DNA of 51,546 nucleotides, taken from Spirogloea muscicola. Taxonomy: Eukaryota > Streptophyta > Zygnematophyceae > Spirogloeales > Spirogloeaceae. Of this stretch, positions 1 through 11,811 are shown one piece after another. The position numbers were made by a program, and so were the translations under genes. The notes beneath the pieces are model-generated. The model was not told the origin of the DNA. It searched no databases and saw only the letters and a program-made list of their open reading frames with translations. The DNA is taken from contig WELB01000110.1 in the NCBI GenBank assembly GCA_009602725.1, positions 181,252-232,797 of the forward strand, in the 5' to 3' direction. Within the stretch, counting starts at the first letter, position 1. Each line of letters starts with the position of its first letter.

Positions 1-8
1 CCAGCGCC

Positions 9-40
<32 letters not shown>

Positions 41-46
41 CGCGCC

Positions 47-3029
47 ATGAGCCAGGCCTCCGGCCTCAGGTGCGGCTGTCGTCATGGGGCCCTCATCGCC
101 GCGCCCAGCTCAGTCGCCGCGTCCATCGCTGCCGCTGACTGGCGGGTGCTCGGCAGGGCCTGGGCGCGGGACGCGGACGACGGCGGCGGCGACCCGCGCC
201 TGCAGCTCCTCCCGGACGCCGCGGCGCCGGATGGCGATGGCGGAATGCAGAGCCCGACGGTGCCCATATCGCGCACCCTCAGCCTCGGCGGCGCGGCCCT
301 CGGCGGCTCCGCCACCGCCGCCGCCGCCGGCGTCGGCGGCGGCACCTCCACGCCGGCGCTCCGCCGCACCAGCAGCTTCAGGTGCGGTTCACTTCACGGG
401 CGAGGTCTCTGGTTCAAATCCCAATCCTCTGAGCTACAGGCCCTTGGTTTTTCACACCCACTGCTGATAGTGGTTGATGGTAGCTGCTTGACTGCTGCGG
501 ACCTGCCGGAAGCTGACCCATCACTGGCGCCGCCGCCGCCGTCGTGGTTGCTGCCATGGCTGCGCTTGCTCCGATGGCAGGAGCTTGGAGTCCACGCCGC
601 GAAACATTGGCCGCCACAGCCACGACTTCGAGGACGTGGAGGAGGGCTGGGGCGCAGCTGGCAGTCGTGGCGACCGCGGCGGCGGCGGCGGTGGCGGAAG
701 CCGCTCTGCGGCTAGTGGTGGCGGCAATGCCGCCGGGCCGGCAGCGGCTTCTTCTGCCTGGCGCTGGCCATGGGCGCCGGGAGGGGGCGGCGGCGCCGGG
801 GGGCTGGCGCTGCGGCGGCAGGAGCGCGCAGTCGCCGCTGGCGCCGCCTACTGCACCGCGTCCTGCTGCATGATCCTGCTCAACAAGCTCGTGCTCTCCG
901 GCTTCCAGTGGGAGGCTCAGGTTTCGCTGATGCTCTACCAGGTGTCGCGCCGCTTCTTCCTCCCTCCCTCTTGCTCCTCCGTTATCCCTCTTCCTCCAGC
1001 TTTCGCTTCTCTCCCTCGTCTTGTCTTGCTCCCCCAAAGACCATGGCTACTGCTGGCATCCCCAAGTCCTGCTCGCCTCGTATCTTCCTGCTCCAAGCTA
1101 GTCCAGCACAAGAGCAGCAGTTAGCTTGGTGTGCCATGCTGCCGTCAAAGCTTGTCACTCTGTGATTGAGAGAGGCTGCAAGAGCCTCGGCTGATTTCGT
1201 CGCCAACTCCGTCGCTCCTTGCCTGCTCGCTGGCCTGGCAACAGAATATTGTGACAGTCGTGCTGGTGTCCGGCCTCGGCAAGGCCGGCTTTGTAGACCT
1301 GGAGCCGCTGTCATGGCAGCTCCTCCGGGCTTGGCTGCCCGTTAATCTCATCTTCGTTGGCATGCTCATCACCTCTTTCTACAGGTGAGCATTCTCACCC
1401 CATCGCTTACCTCCCTCTTCACATTTGGCTGGTAGTGAGAGTTGGTCGATGTAACAGCAGCAGGGGACGCTTGTGCGGCCAATGCTGCCAATTATGCCGC
1501 CGCCTGCGTTGCTGCAGCCTCAAGTACATGCAGGTGGCCATGGTGACAATATTGAAGAACACGACCAACATTATGACAGCTGTCGGCGAGATGTACCTCT
1601 TCAACAAGCGCCACAGCACGCAAGTGTGGATGTCGCTCTGCCTCATGGTGCGCTCTTGGCGACCACGCACTGCTCTATGCTCTCCCCCCCATCCAAAGGC
1701 CTCACTCTCCACTCACGCCAGCCACACCCCATCGCTTCTGGGCGCCTCTCGCACCGCCCATGGCTATGGCCGTCGTGGCCCTGAAGCGCCAGGGCGATGT
1801 GCAAGCAGATTGTGTCGGCGCTGTTCGGAGGCATCACGGACTTGTCATTCCACCCGGTTGGGTACGGCTGGCAGCTCCTCAACTGCCTCTTCACCGCGGC
1901 ATACTCCGTGAGCTGCCGCCCAACCGTGCTGTGCTGCGAGCAGCAGCGCAGCATCAGCTTGGCAGAGGGCAGCTTCTAAGGCCCACTGAACCCACCTGAA
2001 TATTGGAGCTGCAGTGCACTATGTCCCGCATCCCTCTTCTCTGGAATGGCTGCCAAGACGCAATTTTGCTGCTCTGCAAGCTGGTGCTTAGCAACGATGA
2101 TGTCGTCACAGGGGGGGCACCTCATGCCGACCTCTGCGCCATGCTCAGACCGCTGATACTGCTCTTTTGATCTCGTGGCGGTCGCGTGTGCAATTCGCTG
2201 TACAGCTGACGCTGCGCAGGGTGATGGACACTGCCAAGGTGACAACCAAGTCAGGAACGCTTGGGGAGATGTCCATGGTTCTGCTAAACAACTCGCTGTC
2301 GCTGCCGCTGGGCGTTGTGCTCATGCTTGCCTTTGGCGAGGTCCAGTACGTCTACCAGTCGTGCGTACTCGACCCACCCAAGGCCACTTCCCTCTTGTTC
2401 ACGCCTTCCTCGCGTTGACCTTGATTTTTCACTCTGATGGGCCTCCTCACTCCTGCCTTCTACTTATTCAACTAGAGAGCAGGACATCTACAATGCTGCA
2501 GTGTTGTCAGCGCAGCTTTGAGAGAAACCCTGAATACTGGCTCAAATTACTGATCTGTGCCGCAGGCCGCTGACAAAGAAGGGCGCGTTCTGGTTCGCAA
2601 CAACGCTGAGTGGGCTGTTGGGCCTGTTCATTAGCTTCTCATCAATGTGGTTCCTGCACCAGACTAGCCCGACGACGTACTCGCTTGTAGGGTCACTCAA
2701 CAAGATTCCACTCTCCATCGCTGGCATCCTGCTCTTCCAGGCGCCCACGTCCGCCGCGAACATTGCCTCCATCTTTTTCGGTCTGTGCCCCGACCCTTGC
2801 TCAAATATCTTCTGCAATCAGAGGACCCTTACCTCCTCACTTTCTTTCGGCAGACACTTTCAAAGTGCCTGTGGATAGACATGGAGGAGGCAGCTCAGCC
2901 TCATTGGCACGGCAGTTTGAACGACTCTGATGGAGTGAGCCCATCAGTCTTTGACAGATATTATTCTGGCTTGCAGGCTTGTTTGCTGGCGTGGTGTTTG
3001 CACGCGCCAACACAAAGCCTGCTTCCTAG
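47..3029 (+). CDS. GDP-mannose-type nucleotide-sugar transporter (GONST1/VRG4-like)
   Basis: Eight exons join in phase: 47-381, 581-941, 1245-1384, 1518-1647, 1809-1907, 2206-2360, 2566-2780 and 2977-3029, giving 495 residues. The first about 200 residues are Ala/Gly/Ser-rich and poorly conserved. The rest is a typical DMT-fold antiporter with about ten hydrophobic segments. It begins at YCTASCCMILLNKLVLSG (exon 2) and carries MQVAMVTILKNTTNI (exon 4), GGITDLSFHPVGYGWQ (exon 5) and TTYSLVGSLNKIPLSIAG (exon 7). The last contains the GSLNK form of the GALNK nucleotide-binding motif. The protein ends FAGVVFARANTKPAS, like plant GONST1. The family exchanges cytosolic GDP-mannose for GMP across the Golgi membrane. 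Golgi location and substrate are inferred from family. The ATG at 47 is the first in frame, but a start left of the window is possible. Confidence 0.9.
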
Positions 3030-3935
3030 ATGAGTGCAGCTCGTGAGCTGCCTCCTATTGGACCACTGGGTTCTCCTTCCCCTTCCTGGGGGCTCTGGAG
3101 GTAGGTCTAGACATTGACCATCAGCCTCGGGCTCTACTTCAGTCGCCTTTGTAGAGGCTGATTTCGTATTCAACTCTGGTTTTACCTTGTCACCTGTCGC
3201 AATGCAGTTGCTCCGCGTGTGGCAGCTCCGCATGTGGCAGAGTGGTGGTTTAGCAAACATACTATGCCCACAGACTAGTCTTCATTGTGACTGGACAGTG
3301 AACGTTGCAATTCCCTCCTCTAATGGTAGACCTACTGCTTGATGTTCCCACAGTGCGCTGATCTCTGTCTTAAGAATACTAGACTCGCTGTGAGGGCACT
3401 GTGTCACTTAAGGATTGTCCCATGGTGACATGATGGCCTTCCCAGATGCTCTCTGTCGGGCGTTGCCCGCTGCCTGCAGCTTCAAACCTCATCAACGGTT
3501 TAGAAGAATTGAGCAGCACACTTGGCGTCCCACCAAGACAAATGATGAGGAGCCTGAGCTTTTGGCATGTGCTCGGTGCTCGCTCACCTTACACTTGGGC
3601 TCGGCAGCTTGACTGATATGAAGCAAAGTAATGCACAATGCTGATAGGGAACCAGCTCGCAGTGCAGTAGTGGACTCACTGCAGATACCGTCCTATGCCC
3701 AACAATCTGACACCAAGACGTGTCAGAGTTGGCGGACATTGGAGATTCTGCGTGTCAGCGAGTGGTAACAGAGTGGCCCTTAACGTCAGATTGAGCATCA
3801 AGTGCCCCTTTAAGGACCCCGCTTTATACAAACCTCCGGGGCGGCGGCGCATTATGCGGGCTCCAGCTTGCCTGGTCTAGAGCCACGCATCAGAACACTT
3901 GAACTCGAGCTCTGCCCTAACCCTAATCCTACTGC

Positions 3936-3969
<34 letters not shown>

Positions 3970-4011
3970 TCTGGTTCCTCTGAAGCCCGCCGCCGTGGCC
4001 GGCTCGCCGCC
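3030..4011. other. Intergenic: transporter 3' UTR and CACTIN 5' region
   Basis: No ORF here shows coding character or a recognisable family. The left part is the probable 3' UTR of the transporter. The right part, with a telo-box-like motif at 3914-3930 and a GGC run at 3941-3968, is the probable promoter and 5' UTR of CACTIN. Confidence 0.6.
3914..3930 (+). promoter_or_regulatory. Telo-box-like motif upstream of CACTIN
   Basis: The sequence GCCCTAACCCTAATCCT holds two CCCTAA units 82 bases before the CACTIN start codon. Telo boxes (AAACCCTAA) occur near the 5' ends of many plant housekeeping genes. The same 11-mer ACCCTAATCCT lies upstream of TRS130 on the other strand (20995-21005). Function is inferred from the match and position only. 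Confidence 0.35.
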
Positions 4012-7000
4012 ATGGCGGGCAAGCGGCGAGGCGCCAGCCAGGACGAGGAGGAGGAGCGGCGGCGCCGGCGGCACGGAAAGCGGCNGCCCGATACCGGCAG
4101 TGACAGCGGCGGCAGCGGCGACGGAAGCACCGGCAGCAGCGACGGCGGCGGCGATGGTGGCGGCGACCACCGCAAGCGGCGCGGGAGGCGCATCTCCAAG
4201 GAGGAGCTGGAGGAGTACCTCGCTCGTAAGATGCAGAAGAAGGTGCGCTCGCAGCCAAGACCATGGCAGCGACACCGGCAGTCGTTGCCTCAGTGGCGCA
4301 CGCTGCTGCAGTGGCTTCGGAGACGCGCCAAGCGGGCTGCTGCGCCGCCGGTGACGTCGAGATTGGCAGCCCCTGGAGCTTCAATTGAGATTGATTGCAT
4401 CTCGAGCTCCTCGTGGTGTGCCTTCAGGCCTTGAAGCTCGCCAAGCGCATGAAGCAGCAGAGCGTGTCGGGGTACACCAACGACAACAACCCCTTTGGCG
4501 ACGCCAACCTCACCGAGAAGTGAGCTCTTGCCGAGCTCCTAGCGGCTCTGACTCCATTCCATGTGTGAAAGAGGCAACGCTTGGAAGCACGTTGCACGGT
4601 TGGGTCTTGATGGCCCTCTATGTGTGGCAATTTCCAGATGCTGGATCACCATGTGACTGCGCTGCGAAGCGATTGAAGTGAAACTGACATCGCATGCTCC
4701 AATTTGGCGCAGGTTTGTGTGGAGGAAGAAGATCGACAAGGACCTGCTGACTGGCAACCTGGACACCAGGGAGCTGTCTCTCAAGGCTGAGAAGCGGCGT
4801 CAGGTGGAGCGCGAGGTATTACCGCGGCAGTCAGCTATTGTGATTGTCTTTCACAAAATCCATGCACTTGTTGCACTTTGGCAGTGGCAGTGCTTAAGTT
4901 TTGTGTGTCAAGTGGGCCCTCCAGGTTGAGATAGAAAAGGTGCGAAAGCGCCGGGAGGAGCGGGAGATGGAGAAAGCACAACATGAAGAGGAAATGGTAA
5001 GCGCCGTGCTGTTAGAACATTGCAGCGACAGTGCTTGACAAGGAGGAGTGCAAAGAGATGTCAGTCTAGACCTCATGAACATTGAAGCCTTTGCTTGTCA
5101 TCCCTATACCCTCACTCCTCAGTCCCGAAGCCTCACACATGACGGCATTCTATGGGTCCATGTAATGTGTAAGAAGAGGCAATGAAGAGCGTAGGATGAA
5201 CCTTCTGTTGGGGCACATAGAACGGCACATCGTGAGGTTGCTTGGGCCTTTTTACATGATTTGGGCCTCGTTTCTTCGAATCGGCTGCTGTGACATTGGA
5301 CATTTCAGCTCAGACCTGTTGTCTGCTCATCTTGACATCTGACTTGGTGCAGAACATGCTGGCGCGCGAGCGTGCCAAGGCCGAGTTCATAGACTGGGAG
5401 AAGAAGGAAGACGAGGTGTGCAAGTGACTGAGTGTGGCTCTTTGAAGTTGATGAGTGAATGCAAGTCGTACTCTGTGGGAGGCAGCAACTGCACTGTGCG
5501 CTGCAGCTGATGCGGGTCACTGTCTGTGCAGTTCCACTTTGAGCAAGCGAAAGTGCGGGCCAACATCCGCCTGCGCGAGGGCCGGGCGAAGCCCATCGAC
5601 GTGCTGTCGAAGAACCTGAACCTGGCTGACGATTTTGACATTGAGATCAATGAGCCGTACACAATCTTCAAGGGGCTCACAGTGCCTGAGATGGGGGAGC
5701 TGATGGAAGACATACGCATGCACCTGGAGCTGGATCGATCCACGCCGATACATATAGAATTTTGGGAGGTGCAGCCACACTCTCTCTGTTCTTATAAACT
5801 TCTGAGCCTAGGTTGAAGCTCTGCTGTTGCCGTAATGCTCAGCTCGGTATGGAGCAACATGTTACTACTGTCGTTGAGTCACAATTGCACCCTTGCCTCA
5901 CATAGCTGCTGTTCTGCACGTTTGCAGTCGATGCTCAAGATCTGCGAATACGAAATAGCAGAGGCCACCAAGCGTGATGTGCTAGACCGAGCACGTGTGC
6001 GAGGTTTGTGTGCATTCTTGGACACAGTTGACACTATTCTGTTTGGCTCATCGTATCATGGCATTATGACTGCAGTTATGCCAATTGTCAAGTTCGACAT
6101 TGCGATAAGCTATTGGTAGACTGAGGGACTTTGCACTGATGGGCCATAACTTTGGGACAAGGGAACAAGTCCATTGTCGGTTTCACGATTCTGAGTCTGT
6201 GACTTGCAATACATCCAGCTAGAATGCTGGTCACTTAGCAAGGTGAGGGTTGCCCCGATTGCGGTGCAGGCGAGGAACCGCCGGCAGAGTACCTAGCAGA
6301 GGAGAGGGGCTTGCACGCTTCAGTGGACGAGGATGTGAAGAGCATGTTGCTGGGGAAGACCAGTCCGGAGCTCAGCGACCTTGAGCGGCAGATTGTCCGC
6401 CAAATGGAGAGCGGCACTGCCAAGGTCGTGGAGTACTGGGAGGCTGTGCTTAAGCGCCTGCAGATATTCAAGGCCAAGGTTCGCTGGCCTCCCTTTTTAT
6501 TCCCGGCGATGAAGGGGTACAGTCATGTATGCTTGACATTGCTCGTCTTAGTAGCACTTCTGCAGCTGAGATTACGTCCCTGTTTGAGTGGTGATCTTCA
6601 CAGGGAAGCCCCTTCAAGATTGTCGTTGCAACCACAGGCTCCTGACGATGTGTCTGAGACAAGCATGTCTGCAGGCCCGCTTGAAAGAGATCCACACGGA
6701 CCTGCTGCGCCAGCACCTGGCAAAGCTCCAGGACACTGCCGACAGGGAGCTGGAGCAGCGGGATCACAAGGACAAAGCAGCGCCCAAGGCGAAGAAAGAG
6801 TGGGACGAAGCAGACGAGGATGACGAAGTGCCGCCTGCCCATGAGGAGGCTGACGAGGGTGGCGTCCAAGAGCCTGGGTCCTTCTCTCCGGAGCTCTTGG
6901 GCGTTGGGGATGCAGCCAAGGAAACGGCCGATGAGAACGGCAACCTCTCGCCGGAGCTGCTTCACAGCCTGGAGGGCGACGAGGTCGTCGACCCTGAGGC

Positions 7001-8282
7001 TGATCGTGCGGAGCTGGTAATTATCGCCTCTGGTCAGCTTGCACGTAAGTTAGGAGGTTAGCCATCCTATATTTTCGAGGACAGAGCGTCCTACATCAGG
7101 ATTATTATTCTGGAGATGCAGATGCTGTGACATTGATGACATGCAGGTGAGAGCAGTTCGATAGCACGTTAACAGTAGTGGCACGTTGCTTCTCTGTTCC
7201 TGGGAGCAGGAGCAAAAACGGGCCGAGGTCTTGGCAGCGCAGCAGCTGCGTCTGCAGGAGGCTGCCGCAGCGCCGGACGTTGCCGACGGCGATGGTGGCG
7301 CCGTGCCCTTGACAAACACCGAGAAGGCGCAGGCCATCAAGGCCATGGGAGGCTTGGATGCCGCCGATGTTACGCTGGGCCCGGGCGCGGAGGTCAATCT
7401 GGAGTCACAGGTATATCCCCGTCTATCATCCTCGTTGCTTGTTTCAGCGCGAGAACGTCCTTAAACAACTAGCATGCTGATATTGATATGGTTGACATGC
7501 GTCAAGCAAAAAGTAGAATCTTTGTAGGTAGACCTATGGTTTTCATTCTAGCTTCTGGAGCTTAGTAAAGTGCCTTGTGAAAGAGCGTAGGGGCTTTGGC
7601 AAAAGAGGCATCTGTTGCAGGACCTTTGCATCTTGGTGCTGCTTGTCCATTAGTGCCTGCAATTTGTTGACATGTGTTGTCTGTATTGCAGGTATACTGG
7701 TGGCACGACAAGTACCGACCGCGAAAGCCCAAGTACTTCAACCGGGTGCACACGGGCTACGAGTGGAATAAGTACAACCAGACGCACTACGACCATGACA
7801 ACCCACCACCAAAAATTGTGCAGGGGTACAAATTTAACATCTTCTATCCGGACCTCATTGACAAGACCAAGGCGCCGATGTATGTCATTGACCGCGACGG
7901 CAGCAAGCATGGGGAGACTTGCCTCATCCGCTTCCATGCTGGGCCCCCATATGAGGACATTGTGAGTGCTCAGGCTCTGACATGCTTGCAACTCTGGTGC
8001 CATCTTTAGCATGTCAGCTTCCCATGATTAAGCAACTGCTCATTGTCAGTCCTGGGTTTTCGTCTCTGTGGCGGATGCTTGTGCTGGGCAGCCAGAGGGT
8101 CGTTGGGCACACCGTCAATCAGCAAGTTGCGGTCCTAAGTCTCTGAGTGGTGCCTCATGCAGGCATTTCGTATTGTCAACAAGGAGTGGGAGTATTCCCA
8201 CAAGAAGGGCTATAAGTGCACCTTTGAGCGTGGCATCCTGCATGTGTACTTCAACTTCAAGCGCTACCGTTACCGGCGCTAG
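4012..8282 (+). CDS. CACTIN: CACTIN, nuclear spliceosome-associated protein
   Basis: Twelve exons join in phase to 671 residues, the usual length for plant CACTIN: 4012-4242, 4428-4519, 4713-4815, 4925-4996, 5353-5415, 5532-5768, 5928-6003, 6270-6478, 6675-7016, 7210-7410, 7692-7961 and 8163-8282. The N-terminal 75 residues are Arg/Asp/Gly/Ser-rich and low in complexity. A charged coiled-coil-like stretch follows, then the conserved middle domain (FVWRKKIDKDLL, LREGRAKPIDVLSKNL). The C-terminal CactinC domain reads YWWHDKYRPRKPKYFNRVHT, then YKFNIFYPDLIDKTKAP, and ends YFNFKRYRYRR. CACTIN acts in nuclear pre-mRNA splicing and in animals also in NF-kB signalling. The start ATG has a GCCGCC-ATGG context. 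One undetermined base at 4085 leaves one residue unknown. Exon 9 carries an acidic family-variable insert. Confidence 0.95.
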
Positions 8283-9060
8283 GACACGCTTGTGTTCAGC
8301 GCTCATCCTCCTCTTGAGCCTTCTCCCACCGCATGCCTCCTGCCGTGGTGCTGGTACCAGGCCACAAGCTGGATGCGGTCTACACAGGCCCCTCAAGCAA
8401 CTACATGCTGGCAGCAGCGGTGGCGGCAGCGGCTAGACAGGGTCAGTCATCATGCAGCTACTGCCCCCAAGCACAGGAGGACAAGGCAAGAGCTATGCTT
8501 TGACAGACATGACGGGATCAATGTCTTCCATCTCCTGGGGAAGGTGGCACCTCACCCCCTTCTCCAGATTGTAAAGACGTCAACAAGCAGTGGCCAAGGG
8601 AGGGTCGACGGCTGCCAGGGGCCAGCCCAATAACAGTACCATGCCGCAGCGAGCGAGGCCCGGCTGCAGGAGTGTTCAATGATTGCCACCTGTATGCCTG
8701 AAGCTCCAGCCAAGCAAGCCTTGAGGAGGCCGGAGGAGGGAAGCTGCTGCTGCATGTAGAGCAGTGGCCGACAAGTCCAGCCACGTGCATAACGGAGGGG
8801 GTTCTCGTCCAGAGGGGCAGAGGCTGGGTGTGGATGGTCACTACAGCTTCCAAGTGGGCGTCAGGCAGTGGGACACAAAATTGTGCACAAGTGCGATGGG
8901 CAAGTGGTCGTCAAAAGCCATTGCGGCTGTAACTTGTGCCTGGGGGAGGGAGGACAACACAGCCTGTGCACGTCGCAGTGGTCAAGGATGCCCAAGGGCG
9001 AGGACATGCGAGGACATGGCAGCCATTCCAGCTTGTGAACTAGCGGTTTCCAAGTAGCTA
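8283..9060 (+). other. CACTIN 3' UTR and flank
   Basis: No coding signal. A TGTAA at 8570-8574, 288 bases after the stop, fits the chlorophyte poly(A) signal. Beyond about 9060 the retroelement-derived repeat block begins. Confidence 0.5.
8570..8574 (+). terminator. Candidate TGTAA poly(A) signal of CACTIN
   Basis: TGTAA is the usual poly(A) signal of chlorophyte algae. It lies 288 bases after the CACTIN stop. A five-base match is weak alone, but similar placement is seen after TRS130, PNPase and FBPase. Confidence 0.4.
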
Positions 9061-9329
9061 CTGCAGTAACCAATAATTATGCCGAGTGGTTTGGCCTTCT
9101 ATGTCGGGGCTAACCCCTTGATCTCGTTCTTTCCTGGGCTGTCCTTCCACAGCTACCAGCCGCCATTGCTCCTTCTGTATCCACTCGGCTGTTACAGCCG
9201 GCCTCGGATATGCGGAAGCCGCCTCGCCCCTCTATTGAAGAGCCTCCCTCCTCTTGTGCCAGCTACAGCAATTTCTGCTTTAGCACACGCAGTCCAAGCC
9301 CACCCCGAGCCGAAATGGCCCCCATTGGG

Positions 9330-10480
9330 GGCGATAGCTATGTAAGGCCACCCCAAAAATGGATGGGCAAGGCCCGTAGAGGCCGGAAAAACAGAAGAAG
9401 CGGCTCGCAGAAGGTGGCCGAGAGCTGTGAAAAGCCAGAACCACAAATGACCGAACAAGGTCCAGATACATGACTGGAAGCGTTTCCCAAAAGGGGGCAA
9501 TGGCTGGTCAAAGCCAGCCCAAAGAAGAGCGGACAAGGTAAGGTCCAGCGAAGCGACGCATCTTCGGCAATGAGGCGATGGCCGTGAGAGGCCAGCCCAA
9601 GAAGAAACAGCTCTTTCAAAGCGAGGCATGGCTATGAGAGGACGACTCTTCCAGTAGAGGGCGATGACTGTGAGATTGGCCTCCCTTTCAATATCATGCG
9701 CACCGCGCGCCTTCTCTCTGTGAGAGGCCAGCACAGAAGAAGTAAGCTCTCCCAATGTCAACGAGTTTTTCCACGGGAATGGATTGTGTACTGATCAATG
9801 GACTGATTGATGGAGGGCCCAAGAAGCCAAGGCAAGCACATTGACAGATGTAAACCACCTGCTGCTAAGCTGACCCGCTAAGAAACCACCAGGGGGGCGA
9901 GGGCTGTGAAAAGCCAGCCCAGAGAGTAGGCGCTTAGTGCGCATGAAATGAAAGGGTGGCCAATGCAAGCGAAGAAATTGTTCAGGCAAAAGCTAGTGCA
10001 AGATCTGGGACTACGTGAAACGAAGCTCTAGCTAGTTGGCTAAGGTAAAGAAGGGTTAGACAAGGAAAACGAAGAGCCAGCTTCTCCATTGCGATGGCTG
10101 TGAAAAGAGAGCCCAGCTCGAGAACGAATGAAGAAACAACAGCTCTTCCAGTATAAGGCAGGGGCTGTGAATAGCCAGCCCAGAGAGACTGGAGAAGGTC
10201 ACAAGGACCTAAAGCACACAGCTATTTTTCTTCAATTTATGCAAGAGAAAAGGCGCGCGGTGCGCTTGAAACAAAAGCGTGGCCAATTTAGCCGATTCTT
10301 TGTTGAGTACAAAAACTGATGCAAAGAAAAGAGAAGGGCTCGCCCATTGAGGATAGGGGCTGGAAAAAGCCAGCCCAGAAAAGAATGTACAAAGGACGAG
10401 AAGGGGCCAGGGGAAGTACGAAGAACAACAAGCACAGAAAAGAAACGAAGCAGCTACGAAGAAAAGGGGGCCTTGTTGAC
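9330..10480 (-). repeat. Degenerate array of LINE-tail repeat modules
   Basis: At least eight diverged copies of a module with core GGCTGTGARARGCCAGCCC followed by AGAAGAA occur, near 9430, 9500, 9570, 9720, 9900, 10095, 10160 and 10350. The core can form a short GGGCT/AGCCC hairpin. A second module with centre GCGCACCGCGCGC lies at 9676-9719, and inverted near 10247. At 9876-9897 the reverse strand resembles the LTRG-stop tail seen elsewhere. No intact gene is present. Orientation follows the tails seen on the minus strand, but the block is mosaic. Confidence 0.65.
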
Positions 10481-10499
10481 CCGTCCTACGACCACCTCT

Positions 10500-10918
10500 G
10501 AAGCGATGGAGAATACGTCTGTCATACCAATCCTCCAGAGGGCCGACGGCTTCCACGCGCCGCGTCGACCTGGTGGCGTCACGCCGGGCGGCGGCGCGGG
10601 CATCATTGCTGATGTGGTCACCATGGTCGACCGCTCCATCCCGGCGCTCTCTGCCTCGCGGGCTGGCCACGCTGCGGCGAAGGCCGCCCGCAGCAAGGCG
10701 GCCAAACACGCCGACCACCCGGCTATAGATGAGTTCGTCCCCCTGCATATCTGTCGTTCTTGCGACGACGAGTTTCGGCCTATTTGCAGCGTGCTCAGGC
10801 TAATGCTTTGCACCAGAAAGCTGGGCGAGCTCTAGTTGGTGGCAGAAGGGCTTCGTATCTGCCATCTGGTATTCAGGCATCGGTTAGCGACCTTTATGTT
10901 TTGACCCGTGGTTACTGA
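10500..10918 (+). mobile_element. LINE-like retrotransposon ORF2 C-terminus, decayed
   Basis: From about 10505 one frame reads as the region after reverse transcriptase in LINE ORF2 proteins: ILQRADGFHAPRRPGG, then ADVVTMVDRSIPALSASRAG and KAAKHADHPAIDEFVPL. Near 10745 the signal moves to another frame: FLRRRVSAYLQRAQANALHQ, then VSDLYVLTRGY-stop at 10918. One frameshift therefore breaks the ORF. The element is 5'-truncated, since no YADD reverse-transcriptase motif is present upstream. Its last residues match tails found at six or more other sites in the window. The LINE assignment rests on pattern recognition, not on an alignment. Confidence 0.5.
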
Positions 10919-10973
10919 GCGGGTCAACCTACTGTAGGTTATGTAGGTCTTAGGATGTGCTTGCCTTTGTACT

Positions 10974-11077
10974 CCCCGCAGTCGCTGCTTAGCTCGTAGT
11001 TTGGCCCCTTCGAACCTTGTCAATTCTTTTCGGGCTGGCTTCTCACAGCCCTTGCCCCCATTGGGAGAGCCACTTCT
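10974..11077. repeat. Left arm of a perfect 104-bp inverted repeat
   Basis: The reverse complement of this segment is identical over all 104 bases to 11708-11811. It starts CCCCGCAGTCGCTGC and contains the repeat core in the form GGGCTGGCTTCTCACAGCCC. It lies just 3' of the LINE-like ORF tail, so it is part of that element's 3' region. Confidence 0.9.
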
Positions 11078-11259
11078 TCTTTGTACTTGGCCATTTGGCC
11101 TTCGTTTGTTTCGAATACACGAAATTTTCCCTGGCTGTGGACGTGCACGGGCTCTCGGGTCCCCGTGGCTTTATTGGGAGAGCCACTTCTCTGAAGCTGC
11201 GGGATGAGTGGGGCAGCAATAAGCAAGAGAGTACAGCGGATGGTAGCTTAGTAGGAAAA

Positions 11260-11660
11260 CCCCGAGTAGTAACCACGAGTTAGCAGCAGCAAGTCGGATG
11301 AACAAGAAGTGGCTCTCCCAAAGGGGGCAAGGGCTGTGAAAAGCCAGCCCGAAAAGAATTGACAACGGTTCGAAGGGGCCAAATGACGGACGGGGCCTAA
11401 AGGGGAGAGAGAAGTGCGCGCCCATAGAAAAGAGGGGCTGGCAAAGCCAGCCCAAAAAAGAATGGACAATGCCCAAAGCCAAAGAAAGAGGAGCCGGAGA
11501 AAGGACTACACTACAAAACACTGCAGAATACAGAAACGATGCAGCTAAAGGGGAGGGCTCGCCCATTTAATAAGAGGGGCTAGCAAAGCCAGCCCAGAAA
11601 AGCAAGCGCGGCCAGATTAACCGGCTGGGAGAGGCCAGCCCAAAGAAGAAGTGGCTCTCC
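11260..11660 (-). repeat. Inverted LINE tail and module copies between the repeat arms
   Basis: On the minus strand 11266-11298 encodes SDLLLLTRGYY, a copy of the shared tail with its stop altered. Module copies follow near 11325, 11425, 11575 and 11625. A perfect 14-bp hairpin with a CAAT loop lies at 11647-11678 and runs into a (CT)n microsatellite at 11674-11699. Confidence 0.6.
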
Positions 11661-11673
11661 CAATGGAGAGCCA

Positions 11674-11699
11674 CTTCTCTCTCTCTCTCTCTCTCTCTC
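11674..11699. repeat. (CT)n microsatellite
   Basis: About thirteen uninterrupted CT units lie inside the repeat block. Confidence 0.95.
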
Positions 11700-11707
11700 C
11701 CAATGGG

Positions 11708-11811
11708 AGAAGTGGCTCTCCCAATGGGGGCAAGGGCTGTGAGAAGCCAGCCCGAAAAGAATTGACAAGGTTCGAAGGGGCCAAACTACGAGCTAAGCAG
11801 CGACTGCGGGG
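11708..11811. repeat. Right arm of the perfect 104-bp inverted repeat
   Basis: Exact reverse complement of 10974-11077. A direct copy of a further stretch, starting TTTGTACTTGGCCATTTGGC, follows the left arm at about 11079 and lies outside the right arm at about 11846. The two copies are therefore mosaic rather than a simple inverted duplication. Confidence 0.9.

Noticed and set aside
380-445. tRNA-like boxes in the first transporter intron: GGTTCAAATCC at 411-421 (+) and TAGCTCAGAGG on the minus strand.
   Set aside because: The B-box-like and A-box-like stretches are on opposite strands and overlap. Neither strand gives a cloverleaf.
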